In this document: one piece after another, positions 8,667-17,844 of the stretch
Layout: the number at the start of each line of letters is the position of its first letter
Numbering within the stretch: the stretch's first letter is position 1
Origin: an uncultured Sulfitobacter sp.
Lineage (GTDB): Bacteria > Pseudomonadota > Alphaproteobacteria > Rhodobacterales > Rhodobacteraceae
Length of the DNA: 64,000 bases
NCBI GenBank assembly: GCA_937928635.1
Contig: CALFWM010000061.1
Span: 1-64,000 of the forward strand
Reading direction: 5' to 3'
The notes under the pieces: model-generated
Databases searched by the model: none
The model's input: only the letters and a program-made list of their open reading frames with translations
Told to the model about the DNA's origin: nothing
Made by a program: the position numbers and the translations under genes

Positions 8667-9250
8667 CCCGCGCGGGGCCAGGCACCCGGCGTGGCCGCCC
8701 GATTTGCGCGATACTGCGCAATCCTTTCGCGGTGCTGAAGGGTCAGGTCAATATCATCCCATCCATTGATCAGCTTTTCGCGCCAGGTGTCATCCAAATC
8801 ATATCGGGCGCTGACGGCCCCGACAGTGAGAGTCTTTGTGGCAAGGTCAACCTGCGCCGTCTCTCCTGCGCCAAGATCAGCGATCTGATCTGCGGACAGG
8901 CGGGCAGGCAACAAGCCGTTGTTCACCGCATTGCTGGCAAAAATATCGCCAAAGCTGGGGGCCACCACCGCGACAAACCCCGCATCCACCAGCGCATAAA
9001 CAGCCGCCTCGCGCGAGGAGCCGCTGCCGAAATTGCGCCCGGCAAAAAGCACGCTGCCTCGTGCCCGGTTCAATGCAAAATCGGGCAACAGATCACCTGC
9101 TGCGTCTCGGCGCAAATCATGCATTAGGTAAGGGCCATACCCCTGACTGCGCGGCACCGACATGAACCGCGCCGGGATCAGTTGATCCGTATCCACGTTT
9201 TCCAGTGGCAATCGGATGATCTGCCCCTCATGTCTCTGCCATCCCGCCAT
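8663..9250 (-). CDS. leuD: LeuD-type hydro-lyase small subunit
   Basis: The product has 195 residues with the aconitase swivel-domain marks VDTDQLIPARF near residue 20 and NFGSGSSREAAVYAL near residue 75. With LeuC it forms a [4Fe-4S] hydro-lyase that isomerises 2- and 3-isopropylmalate, or in related enzymes hydrates citraconate or dimethylmaleate. The start ATG overlaps the leuC stop (TGATG). Setting next to hydantoinase and lyase genes, without leuA or leuB, suggests a catabolic paralogue, but sequence alone does not decide this. Confidence 0.85.
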   Translation of the reverse strand: MAGWQRHEGQIIRLPLENVDTDQLIPARFMSVPRSQGYGPYLMHDLRRDAAGDLLPDFALNRARGSVLFAGRNFGSGSSREAAVYALVDAGFVAVVAPSFGDIFASNAVNNGLLPARLSADQIADLGAGETAQVDLATKTLTVGAVSARYDLDDTWREKLINGWDDIDLTLQHRERIAQYRANRAATPGAWPRAG

Positions 9251-10659
9251 CAGGCCCGCCCCGGCATCAGGTCGCGCACATCACTCAGGCGACCGGTCAC
9301 CGCTGCCGCCGCGACCATTGCAGGTGACATCAGATGGGTGCGAGCGCCCTGCCCTTGGCGCCCGCGAAAGTTGCGGTTGGTGGAGGACGCACAGCGTTTG
9401 CCGCGCCCTACCAGATCGCCGTTCATGCCCACACACATCGAACAGCCAGAGGCGACCCAGTCCAACCCGGCATTTGTGAAAACCTGATCCAACCCTTCGG
9501 CCTCTGCCTGTGCCTTGATCTGGGCAGAACCCGGTGAGACCAGCCCCGGCACCCGTGCCTGACGCCCGCGCAGCACCTCTGCCGCCGCGCGTAAATCCTC
9601 CAGGCGGCCATTGGTGCAGGAGCCAAGGAACACCTGATCAACCGGTGTGCCAGCCAGCGGAAAACCGGGTGTTAGCCCCATATAATCATAGGCCGCTTGG
9701 GCGGCCTCCGCCTTGCCATCAGGCAAGGTGTCGGGGTCAGGTAAGATGCCGTCAATGGGCAGCGCTTGTTCCGGGCTGGTGCCCCAAGTAAGCGTCGGCG
9801 CGATAGTGGACGCATCAATGGTAACGTCACGGGCAAATTCTGCGCTTGTGTCGGAGCGCAGACTGCGCCAGGCCGCAACAGCCTTGTCCCAATCGCCCCC
9901 CCTTGGTGCGTGGGGGCGGCCCTTTACATAGTCAAATGTCGTGTCATCCGGGGCAATCATGCCAAAGCGCGCGCCGCCCTCGATGGACAGGTTGCACAGT
10001 GTCATACGCCCCGCCATGCTGAGCGCGGCAACCGCCGCCCCTGCATATTCAACCGCGTGGCCGCGCGCGCCGTCTGTGCCCAATTGCGCGATCCAGCCCA
10101 GCGCCATGTCCTTTGCCGTTACACCGTGCCCCAACGCCCCTTCAAAGGTGATGCGCATGGCGGCAGGTTTTTTCTGCCACAGGGTCTGGGTCGCCAACAC
10201 ATGGGCAACCTCAGTGGCCCCTATCCCAAAGGCGAGCGCGCCAAAGGCACCATGGGTTGAGGTATGGCTGTCGCCGCAGTTGATCATCAGACCGGGCAAG
10301 GTGATGCCCTGTTCGGGGCCAATCACATGCACAATGCCCTGGCGCGGGTCGTGCAGGCCAAACAGGGTGATGCCATGGGCCGTTGCATTGCGCTCCAGCG
10401 TGGTGATCATACGCACGATATCCGCATCTTTGGCCGGGCCGCGGGTGGGGGCATAGTGATCCACCACCCCAAAGGTCAGGGCAGGCTCTGCCACCTTTAG
10501 ATTGCGCGCGTCAATCCTGGCAAAGGCATGGTGTGACCCCTCGTGCACCAGATGCCGGTCCACCCACATCAGGGAGGTGCCATCCTGCCGACGCATGACT
10601 TCGTGATTGGCCCACAGCTTGTCCAGCAGAGTGCTTGGCTTTTCCATGAAAATGCACAT
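9250..10659 (-). CDS. leuC: LeuC-type hydro-lyase large subunit
   Basis: The product has 469 residues. It shows the aconitase-family marks GDSHTSTHGAFGALAFGIG and the cluster-binding cysteines in LGSCTNGR and SGCSMCVGMN, and ends with the GRQGQGARTHLMSP pattern of bacterial LeuC. The ATG at 10659 is favoured because AAGGG lies 6 nt upstream; an ATG at 10647 is possible. It lies only 27 bp from the divergent tautomerase start. LeuC of the biosynthetic pathway is usually with leuD and leuB; here leuB is absent and the neighbours are catabolic, so a role on another unsaturated diacid is plausible. Confidence 0.87.
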   Translation of the reverse strand: MCIFMEKPSTLLDKLWANHEVMRRQDGTSLMWVDRHLVHEGSHHAFARIDARNLKVAEPALTFGVVDHYAPTRGPAKDADIVRMITTLERNATAHGITLFGLHDPRQGIVHVIGPEQGITLPGLMINCGDSHTSTHGAFGALAFGIGATEVAHVLATQTLWQKKPAAMRITFEGALGHGVTAKDMALGWIAQLGTDGARGHAVEYAGAAVAALSMAGRMTLCNLSIEGGARFGMIAPDDTTFDYVKGRPHAPRGGDWDKAVAAWRSLRSDTSAEFARDVTIDASTIAPTLTWGTSPEQALPIDGILPDPDTLPDGKAEAAQAAYDYMGLTPGFPLAGTPVDQVFLGSCTNGRLEDLRAAAEVLRGRQARVPGLVSPGSAQIKAQAEAEGLDQVFTNAGLDWVASGCSMCVGMNGDLVGRGKRCASSTNRNFRGRQGQGARTHLMSPAMVAAAAVTGRLSDVRDLMPGRA

Positions 10660-10686
10660 AAATGGCCCTTAGGGGGAATGCAATAA

Positions 10687-11250
10687 ATGCCAGTTGTGGA
10701 AATACATTTGCTTGAAGGGTACGCCGCAGAGGACAAGGCGCGTCTAGGCCGTGCACTGACCGATGCGGTGCGCACCATTGTGCCTGCCGCGCCCGACGCG
10801 GTCACTGTGATGATGCACGAATTGCCAAAGGTTGATTACTATCGTGGTGGCACGCAACGCGAGGGTGCTGCCGCCCTGCCGGACCCTGCCGGGATTGTGC
10901 GCGCCTTTCTGGCGGCAATGGAAGCGCGCGACCTCGACACCGCGCAATCCTACATTGGCGAAGGGTTCAGCATGACCTTTCCCGGGGCGGCCCCGATGAA
11001 AACCCTGCAAGAGCTGATTGATTGGTCCCGGCCCCGCTATCACTTTGTCAAAAAAACCTATGAAGGGTTTGATGTCGCTAACAGCCCGAAGGGACCGGTG
11101 GTCTATTGCCGGGGTTGGCTGAGTGGGGAATGGCCCGACGGCAGCGGTTTTGCCAACATCCGGTTTATCGACCGGTTTGAGCTGACCGACGGCAAGATCA
11201 CCAAACAAGACGTCTGGAATGACATTGCCGAGGTCAAAGCCAGTTCATGA
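10687..11250 (+). CDS. Tautomerase / NTF2-like (SnoaL) fusion protein
   Basis: The product has 187 residues. The N-terminal 60 or so are a 4-oxalocrotonate tautomerase-like unit starting MPVVEIHLLEG, with Pro2 in the position of the catalytic base, followed by the usual DKARLGRALTDAV helix and VMMHELPKVDYYRGG. After a short linker, residues 70-180 look like a SnoaL/NTF2-like domain (FLAAMEARDLDTAQSYI, GGF-like and GKITKQDVWND segments). Tautomerases interconvert enols and ketones of dicarboxylates. Fusion to NTF2 is unusual. The RBS is AGGGGG, and the stop overlaps hyuB by 4 nt. Confidence 0.72.
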   Translation: MPVVEIHLLEGYAAEDKARLGRALTDAVRTIVPAAPDAVTVMMHELPKVDYYRGGTQREGAAALPDPAGIVRAFLAAMEARDLDTAQSYIGEGFSMTFPGAAPMKTLQELIDWSRPRYHFVKKTYEGFDVANSPKGPVVYCRGWLSGEWPDGSGFANIRFIDRFELTDGKITKQDVWNDIAEVKASS

Positions 11251-12941
11251 CGCAGATTGATCCCATCACGCTGGCCGTTCTGGCGGGCCGCATGGAGCAG
11301 ATCGCGGATGAAATGGACGCCACTTTGTTTCGCGCGGCCTTTAACCCAATCATTGCAGAGGCGCATGATGCCTCGCACGGGCTGTATCACGCGATCAGCG
11401 GCGATACGTTGGTGCAGGGCAAATCCGGCCTGCCGATTTTTGTGGGCGTGATGTCCTTTGCCGTGCAAGCGGTCATCGAAAAAGCCGCAGCAGATGGCGA
11501 TCTGGCGGATGGTGACATCTACATTTTCAACGATGCGCATATTGGGGGCACGCACCTGAGCGATATGCGTCTGGTGCGTCCGTATTTTCGCGATGGAAAG
11601 CTGTTTTGCTATCTCGCCTCCGTGGGGCATTGGCATGACGTCGGGGGCAATGTGCCGGGCAACTACAACCCCGCTGCCACCGAGGTTTTTCAGGAAGCAT
11701 TTGTCTTGCCGCCGGTCAAACTGGCGCGCGCGGGGGAGATCAATCAGGACATCATCGACATTCTGCTGCGCAACACCCGCCTGCCGCAATCGGCCATGGG
11801 CGATCTGAACGGCCAACTGGGCGCGCTTGATCTGGGCGTCAAGCGTATGGATGAACTGTTGGACGAATATGGTGCCGATACGGTCGAGGCCGCACTTGAA
11901 GCGTTGAGCCACCGCGCTGAGGCCCTGATGCGTGCAGAATTACAGGGCCTGCCGGATGGACGGTGGGAGGCGACGGACTACCTCGACAACGACGGCATCA
12001 CCGATGAACCGCTGGCGATCAAGGTCGCGGTCGAAATTGCCGATGACCGAATGCTGCTGGATTTCACCGGGTCGGCCCCGCAATGCGCAGGCCCGGTGAA
12101 CATCGCACTGCCCACCACCGTGGCCACGGCCTATGTTGCGATCAAACACATCTTTCCGGCGCTACCTGCCAACGCAGGCGTGATGCGCCCGATTGAAGTG
12201 CGCGTGCCCGAAAATTCAATGCTGTCCTGTGAATTTCCCGCGCCAACGGGCGGCTATACAGAAACCATTTTGCGCATGATCGACGTGATCTTTTCCGCCC
12301 TTGCAAAGGCGGCACCGGAACGGATTGTCGCCAACGCCTATGGCACGATCAACGCGCTGTCGATTGCCGGTAAACGCAGCGACGGGCGCCCTTGGGTGAT
12401 GTTCAGCTTTTATGGCGGCGGCCACGGCGGGTCGATGGCGTGCGACGGGTTGAACCATGGCAATGCTCCCATTTCCACGGCGACCATCCCCCCGATGGAG
12501 ATTTTGGAAAGCGTCTATCCGGTGATGTTCAAACAATGGGCATTGCGCCCTGACAGCGCGGGTTCAGGCAAACATCGCGGGGGCCTTGGCGCGCGCTATG
12601 AAATCGAGGTGCTGGAAGAAAACGGCGCGGAGGCGTTTTTGTTTGGCGAGCGTGGTCGCTTTGCCCCCAAAGGTGTTGCCGGGGGCGGTGATGCGGCGAT
12701 GAACGTGTTTTCCTATGCAACGGATACAGGCTGGGCACAGCCGCCCCTGGCGTCCAAAATGCGCGGTATCAAGCTGCGGCAGGGGCAATCGGTGATCCTG
12801 GAAACACCCGGCGGGGGTGGCTACGGGCCAGCGGCGGAGCGCGCGCCCAAGGATGTCGCCCGCGATGTAGCACGGGGCCTGATCACCGCGCAGCATGCAG
12901 ATAAAACATACGGCAACGTATGGCGTGAGGTAGCCCCGTGA
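11247..12941 (+). CDS. hyuB: Hydantoinase B / oxoprolinase beta family subunit
   Basis: The product has 564 residues with the hydantoinase-B N-terminus DPITLAVLAGRMEQIADEMDATL, then IYIFNDAHIGGTHLSDMRL, a GHWHDVGG segment and the C-terminal GGGGYGPAAERAP motif. With HyuA it forms an ATP-dependent complex that opens five-membered cyclic amides or imides (N-methylhydantoin, 5-oxoproline) or carboxylates ketones (acetone carboxylase relatives). It overlaps the upstream fusion gene by 4 nt and hyuA by 4 nt, so the two subunits should be made together. Confidence 0.9.
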   Translation: MTQIDPITLAVLAGRMEQIADEMDATLFRAAFNPIIAEAHDASHGLYHAISGDTLVQGKSGLPIFVGVMSFAVQAVIEKAAADGDLADGDIYIFNDAHIGGTHLSDMRLVRPYFRDGKLFCYLASVGHWHDVGGNVPGNYNPAATEVFQEAFVLPPVKLARAGEINQDIIDILLRNTRLPQSAMGDLNGQLGALDLGVKRMDELLDEYGADTVEAALEALSHRAEALMRAELQGLPDGRWEATDYLDNDGITDEPLAIKVAVEIADDRMLLDFTGSAPQCAGPVNIALPTTVATAYVAIKHIFPALPANAGVMRPIEVRVPENSMLSCEFPAPTGGYTETILRMIDVIFSALAKAAPERIVANAYGTINALSIAGKRSDGRPWVMFSFYGGGHGGSMACDGLNHGNAPISTATIPPMEILESVYPVMFKQWALRPDSAGSGKHRGGLGARYEIEVLEENGAEAFLFGERGRFAPKGVAGGGDAAMNVFSYATDTGWAQPPLASKMRGIKLRQGQSVILETPGGGGYGPAAERAPKDVARDVARGLITAQHADKTYGNVWREVAP

Positions 12942-15001
12942 GCACGCGCATGGTTGGCGTAGATGTTGGCGGGACCTTCACCGATGTCTTTGTCTTGAAC
13001 GAGGCGGACGGCAAGGCAGAAGTTGCCAAAGTGCCCACCACCCGGCCAGACCAGTCGGGCGGATTTCTTGATGGGGTTTCAAAGCAAGTCAGTGACTTAT
13101 CGCAGATCTCCGTTGTGGTTCACGGCACTACGGCCGGCACAAATGCCCTGTTGGAACGCAAAGGTGCCAAGATTGGGGTGATCACCACCCAGGGTTTGCG
13201 CGATGTGCTGGAAATGCGCCGCCGGGACCGGCCACGCACCTGGGGGCTGCGGGGCGATTTTGAACCAATCGCTGACAGACGCTACCGTATGGAAGTGCCA
13301 GAGCGCACATTGGCGGATGGCAGTATTCGCACACCCGTTGATCTAAACGCGGTGCGCACAGCGGCCAACAGCCTTGCGGATCAGGGTTGTGTAGCCATCG
13401 CGATCTTGTTCGCAAACGCCTATGCCAATCCGCAGAATGAAGCGCTGGCCGTTGGCGCCGTGCGGGACATCTGGCCAAACGAACATGTGTCCTGCTCGTC
13501 GGAAATTCTACCGGAAATCCGCGAATTTGAACGCTTTTCGACCACCGCGTTGAATGCCTATCTGCAACCGGAGGTTTCAGGTTACCTTGACCGGCTTGAA
13601 ACCGCGTTAAAGGGCGGCGGGTTTGGTGGCGAGTTTATGATTGTGCAGTCAAACGGCGGCGTGATGGCGGTGGATACAGCCTGCAAAACACCCGTGCGCA
13701 CGGCGCTCTCCGGCCCCGCCGCCGGGGTGATTGCAGCAAGTTATATCACCAGCTCGGCGGGATTCCCGGATGTGGTGACGGGCGACATGGGGGGCACATC
13801 CTTTGATGTCTCGCTGATCGCTGGCGGGCAAAGCATGTTGTCGCCGCAAACCTCCATCGACTTTGGCATGGTCGTGCGCACGCCAATGATTGAGATCACC
13901 ACAATTGGTGCGGGCGGCGGGTCTATCGCCTGGGTCGACAAAGGTGGATTGCTGAACATTGGCCCGGAAAGTGCGGGCTCCGACCCCGGCCCGGTGGCCT
14001 ATGGATTGGGCAACACACGCCCCACAGTCACCGATGCCAACGTGGTGCTGGGCCGCATTGATCCTGACAATCCGATTGGCGGCAAGCTGACCCGGCTGGA
14101 TGTGGCAGCCGCCGAAATGGCGATTGATATGCATGTCGGCCACCCTCTGAACCTTGACACCCACCACGCCGCAGAGGCCATCCTGCGCGTAGCCAATTCA
14201 CGCATGGCGGGCGCGATCCGGTTGGTGAGTATTGAGCGCGGGTTTGACCCGAAACGCTTTGCCTTTATGCCCTTTGGCGGGGGTGGCGCGCTACACGCGG
14301 GGGCGATGCTGGCCGAAGTCGGGATTGCCCGCGCCATCGTGCCGCGCTACCCCGGTGTGACCTCTGCCATGGGCTGCGTGATTGCCGACATGCGACAGGA
14401 TTTTGTGCAAACGATCAATAGCTTGGTCGATACGCTCGATACACAGGCACTGACCAGCTTCATGCAATCGCACGTCGATGATGGCATGGCCGTACTGGAC
14501 GCCGCCAACACGGTATTTGAGGCGCGCACCGCCCGTTTTGAACTCGACATGGCCTATATCGGCCAGACCCACACCGTGGCCGTGCCGCTGGCGGTTGAGG
14601 TCTCGGCAGGCACGGTGACACCGCCCACCAAGGCACAGGTCAAGGCCGCATTTGATGCCGCTTACACCGCAACCTTTGGCCGGTTGTTGAAAAACGGCAC
14701 ACGTCGGATTTTGAACCTGCGCTCCGCCGTCACTGGCACCCGGCCCAAATTCGATCTGGAAACTCTAGCCCCCACCGGCGCGGGCGTCACCACGCCCAAA
14801 GCCACACGGCCCGTGCATTTTGGCGACACCTGGCATGACACAGCCATTTATGATCGGCTGACCCTGCCCGTGGGCTGCGAGATCACAGGCCCCGCCATTC
14901 TGGAGCAACCCGATACCACCGTGTTGATCGAACCCGGCCTGACGGGCCGTGTGGACAGGTTTGGCAACACAATCATTGCGCCATCGGAGGGCACGGCATG
15001 A
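12938..15001 (+). CDS. hyuA: Hydantoinase A / oxoprolinase alpha family subunit
   Basis: The product has 687 residues from a GTG that overlaps the hyuB stop. The N-terminal ATP-binding motif is GVDVGGTFTDVF, with FERFSTTALNAYLQP in the middle and the hydantoinase-A core TGDMGGTSFDVSLI. An acetophenone/oxoprolinase-like GAGGGSIAWVD segment follows, and near residue 445 FMPFGGGGALHAG. It couples ATP hydrolysis to ring opening or carboxylation with HyuB. The next gene overlaps it by 4 nt. The specific substrate is not identifiable. Confidence 0.9.
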   Translation: MSTRMVGVDVGGTFTDVFVLNEADGKAEVAKVPTTRPDQSGGFLDGVSKQVSDLSQISVVVHGTTAGTNALLERKGAKIGVITTQGLRDVLEMRRRDRPRTWGLRGDFEPIADRRYRMEVPERTLADGSIRTPVDLNAVRTAANSLADQGCVAIAILFANAYANPQNEALAVGAVRDIWPNEHVSCSSEILPEIREFERFSTTALNAYLQPEVSGYLDRLETALKGGGFGGEFMIVQSNGGVMAVDTACKTPVRTALSGPAAGVIAASYITSSAGFPDVVTGDMGGTSFDVSLIAGGQSMLSPQTSIDFGMVVRTPMIEITTIGAGGGSIAWVDKGGLLNIGPESAGSDPGPVAYGLGNTRPTVTDANVVLGRIDPDNPIGGKLTRLDVAAAEMAIDMHVGHPLNLDTHHAAEAILRVANSRMAGAIRLVSIERGFDPKRFAFMPFGGGGALHAGAMLAEVGIARAIVPRYPGVTSAMGCVIADMRQDFVQTINSLVDTLDTQALTSFMQSHVDDGMAVLDAANTVFEARTARFELDMAYIGQTHTVAVPLAVEVSAGTVTPPTKAQVKAAFDAAYTATFGRLLKNGTRRILNLRSAVTGTRPKFDLETLAPTGAGVTTPKATRPVHFGDTWHDTAIYDRLTLPVGCEITGPAILEQPDTTVLIEPGLTGRVDRFGNTIIAPSEGTA

Positions 15002-15612
15002 GCGACCCCGCCACATGGGACCTGTCCAAAACTGGCCTGCTGACCATTGATTTGCAGAACGATTTTATTCACCCCGATGGGGCCTATGGCCGGGCAGACC
15101 AAGGTGCCGCAGCGATTGCCGCGCTGCCAGATCGCATCGCGCCACTGGTTCAGGCCCTGCGCGCCAAGGGAGGCACGTATTTCTCCGCGCAATTCACGCT
15201 GGTGCCCGGTCCGGGAGGCGAACCGTTGATTGCACCGCATCTCAAAACGCTGCGCCCGTTTCTGGCCAAAGGTGATTTTGCCACCAATTCATGGGGTCAT
15301 ACGCTTGTCGATACCCTGCACCCTGCGGACTACGTGGTCGAAAAAGTTGCCTATTCCGCGTTTTATCAAACCCGGCTTGAATACCTCATGCGCGCGTTGG
15401 GGGTTGAGCACCTGATCGTCGGTGGCATTGTCACCAACGGCGGCGTTGCCTCCACCCTGCGCGACGCACATTTGCGCAATATCGAGACAGTGATGTTAAC
15501 GGACGGCTGTGCGGCGTTTCGCGATGATGTGCATGACGCGACTTTGCTGTCGCTCGGCACGGTCACGCATCAGATGACCTGTGCTGAGGCGTTGGAGTGG
15601 ATCACATCATGA
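14998..15612 (+). CDS. Isochorismatase-fold hydrolase lacking the usual Cys nucleophile
   Basis: The product has 204 residues. The cysteine-hydrolase/isochorismatase fold is shown by TIDLQNDF with Asp18, by VEKVAYSAF with Lys116 and by the cis-peptide region GGIVTNGGVASTLRDA. In amidohydrolases of this family (N-carbamoylsarcosine amidase, nicotinamidase, maleamate amidase) a Cys follows that TN-x position; here it is Gly149. True isochorismatases also carry Gly there, from what I know of PhzD and EntB. A simple Cys-dependent amidase function is therefore doubtful. It overlaps hyuA and the lyase gene by 4 nt each. Confidence 0.82.
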   Translation: MSDPATWDLSKTGLLTIDLQNDFIHPDGAYGRADQGAAAIAALPDRIAPLVQALRAKGGTYFSAQFTLVPGPGGEPLIAPHLKTLRPFLAKGDFATNSWGHTLVDTLHPADYVVEKVAYSAFYQTRLEYLMRALGVEHLIVGGIVTNGGVASTLRDAHLRNIETVMLTDGCAAFRDDVHDATLLSLGTVTHQMTCAEALEWITS

Positions 15613-16475
15613 GCCTGAAGACCCGCCTGACCTCAGACAAAATCCTCACCGCCCCCGGCGTTTACGATGGCCTCACCGCCTCCATCGCGCAGGATGCGGG
15701 GTTTGAGGCGCTCTATCTCAGCGGGGCCGCCGTGGCCTACACCCGTCTGGGACGGCCCGATATTGGGCTGACTACAGCCTCCGAAATGGCTAACACCATG
15801 GCATTGATCGCGGACCGTGTGGCCCTGCCGGTGATCATTGATGCCGATACCGGTTTTGGCAATGCGCTGAACGCACAGCGCACCATGCGCATGTATGAAC
15901 GCGCCGGGGCGTCAGCCCTGCAGGTGGAGGATCAGACCTATCCCAAACGCTGCGGGCATCTCAAGGACAAGACGTTGATCCCTGCGGCAGAAATGGCTGG
16001 CAAGATTGCCGCCATGGCAGATGCGCGCGCGTCCGACGATACGCTGATCGTGGCGCGCACGGATGCCATTGCCGTTGAAGGGTTTGAGGCCGCCTGCACG
16101 CGGGCGGAGGCCTATGTGAACGCAGGCGCGGACGTGCTGTTCATCGAAGCTCCGCAGACCCGCGACCAGCTCGCCGCGATCACCAAGCAATTTGCGGGCC
16201 GTATCCCCCTGCTTGCCAATATGGTGGAGGGTGGCGACACGCCCATGCATGACGCGGCTGATCTGGAACGCATTGGATTTTCCATCGTCATTTTCCCCGG
16301 CGGCATCGTGCGCGCCCTTGCCCGCACGGCGCAGGAGTATTACGCAAGTTTGCAGGCCAATGGGTCAAATCAACCCTTCATGGATAGAATGCATGATTTT
16401 GCCGGGTTAAACGAGGTCATTGGCACCGCCGAGATGCTCGCACAGGGCAAGCGGTTTGAGGGGAGTGATGGCTGA
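15609..16475 (+). CDS. Isocitrate lyase / PEP mutase superfamily C-C lyase (2,3-dimethylmalate or methylisocitrate lyase-like)
   Basis: The ATG at 15609 overlaps the preceding stop (ATGA) and gives 288 residues. The TIM-barrel marks are APGVYDGLTA, DADTGFGN (79-85), QVEDQTYPKRCGH with the lyase-type Cys115, ARTDA and FIEAPQT. The Cys in K-R-C-G-H favours C-C lyases (2-methylisocitrate, dimethylmalate and related 2-hydroxydiacids) over phosphonate mutases. Together with the LeuCD hydratase upstream it could cleave a substituted malate to pyruvate plus an acid. It ends 8 nt inside the next gene. Confidence 0.85.
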   Translation: MSLKTRLTSDKILTAPGVYDGLTASIAQDAGFEALYLSGAAVAYTRLGRPDIGLTTASEMANTMALIADRVALPVIIDADTGFGNALNAQRTMRMYERAGASALQVEDQTYPKRCGHLKDKTLIPAAEMAGKIAAMADARASDDTLIVARTDAIAVEGFEAACTRAEAYVNAGADVLFIEAPQTRDQLAAITKQFAGRIPLLANMVEGGDTPMHDAADLERIGFSIVIFPGGIVRALARTAQEYYASLQANGSNQPFMDRMHDFAGLNEVIGTAEMLAQGKRFEGSDG

Positions 16476-17844
16476 CGTCCACCCCGCGCCCTCCCGCTAT
16501 GACATCACCACCCGGACGCTGATCATTGGCGGTGGGGCCTGTGGCATGGTCGCAGCCCTCGCCGCACAGGAAACCGGCCAAGAGGTGCTGGTGATTGAGG
16601 CCGATGCGGTGCCCACGGGCTCCACTGCGCTGTCAGCAGGATTGATCCCGGCAGCAGGCACTGTGTTGCAAACAACCGCAGGAATCACCGACAACCCCGC
16701 TACCTTTGCCGCGGACATTCAGGCCAAGGCAAAGGGCCAGAATGAGCAAACCCTGGTCGATGCGATGGCCACTGGTGCGGGTCCGGCGATTGATTGGCTG
16801 GCGGAGGCGTACAATCTGCCCTTTACGGTGGTGACGGACTTTGACTATCCCGGTCATTCGGCCCAACGCATGCACGGCCTGCCGACACGTTCAGGGGCAG
16901 AGCTGATCGACACCCTGCGCGGCGCGTGTGAGGCGCAGAATATCGACATCATCTGCGGGCTGCGCGCAAGGACACTGTTTGCGGATGGCCAGCAGATCAC
17001 CGGCCTGCGGGCAGCACGCGCAGATGGCAGCACCGAGACAATCGGGTGCGACAAGCTGATCCTGGCCTGCAACGGGTTTGGCGGCAATCGCGACATGGTT
17101 GAAACCCATATGCCGGGCATCAAAGAGGGCCTGTGGTTTGGCCATGACGGCAATCGCGGGGAGGCGGTTATCTGGGGTCAGGCGCTTGGAGCCGAAACGC
17201 GGCATTTGGGGGCCTATCAGGGGCACGGCAATGTCGCCCACCCGCACGGCATTCTGATCACCTGGGCCACAATGACCCTGGGCGGGGTTCAGGTCAATTG
17301 CGATGGGGTGCGGTTCTGGGATGAGTCTCAGGGCTATTCAGAGGCGGGCCGCGCCGTGCTCGGGCAACCGGGTGCGCAGGCCTATGCGATCTTTGACGGG
17401 CGCATTGCAACGGTCGCGCGCCAGTTCGAGGATTTCAAACAGGCGGAGGCTGTGGGGGCTGTGAAAACCGCAAATACGCTGGCGGCGTTGGCGGGTGACC
17501 TCGGCGTGCCCGCGGACGCTTTGGCACAGACCATTGCAGAGCTTCCTGCCGAGGGGGCCGACACCTTTGGCCGGCGATTTGACGGGCCGCCCCTTGCGCC
17601 CCCCTATTGCGGTGTGCGCGTGACCGGCGCGCTGTTTCACACCCAGGGCGGCTTGCGCACAGATGGGACGGGGCGGGTGATCAGGGCCGATGGCACAGGA
17701 TTCCCCAACCTGTTTGCCGGTGGCGGCGCGGCCTGCGGCGTCTCTGGCAGCGGAGACAGCGGGTATTTGTCAGGCAATGGATTACTGGCGGCGGTTGTCT
17801 TGGGCCGGTCGGCGGGCATGGCCCCTGTGGAGGACATCACATGA
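16468..17844 (+). CDS. FAD-binding oxidoreductase, fumarate reductase/succinate dehydrogenase flavoprotein family
   Basis: The ATG at 16468 (RBS GAGGGGA) gives 458 residues. The dinucleotide fold is TLIIGGGACGMVAALAA near residues 15-31 with an acidic residue in VLVIEADAVPTGST. Other marks are LSAGLIPAAG, LILACNGFGGNRDM and the C-terminal NLFAGGGAACGVSGSGDSGYL FAD-contact region, split here only by description. Relatives reduce or introduce C=C bonds next to carboxylates or ketones. There is no haem domain. Its stop overlaps the next start (ATGA). The substrate is presumably an intermediate of the cluster pathway. Confidence 0.85.
   Translation: MADVHPAPSRYDITTRTLIIGGGACGMVAALAAQETGQEVLVIEADAVPTGSTALSAGLIPAAGTVLQTTAGITDNPATFAADIQAKAKGQNEQTLVDAMATGAGPAIDWLAEAYNLPFTVVTDFDYPGHSAQRMHGLPTRSGAELIDTLRGACEAQNIDIICGLRARTLFADGQQITGLRAARADGSTETIGCDKLILACNGFGGNRDMVETHMPGIKEGLWFGHDGNRGEAVIWGQALGAETRHLGAYQGHGNVAHPHGILITWATMTLGGVQVNCDGVRFWDESQGYSEAGRAVLGQPGAQAYAIFDGRIATVARQFEDFKQAEAVGAVKTANTLAALAGDLGVPADALAQTIAELPAEGADTFGRRFDGPPLAPPYCGVRVTGALFHTQGGLRTDGTGRVIRADGTGFPNLFAGGGAACGVSGSGDSGYLSGNGLLAAVVLGRSAGMAPVEDIT

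Noticed and set aside
10687-16475. A complete cyclic-imide to maleamate to maleate pathway as a firm assignment
   Set aside because: The amidase step would need the Cys nucleophile missing from the isochorismatase-fold protein, so only a general hypothesis is kept.
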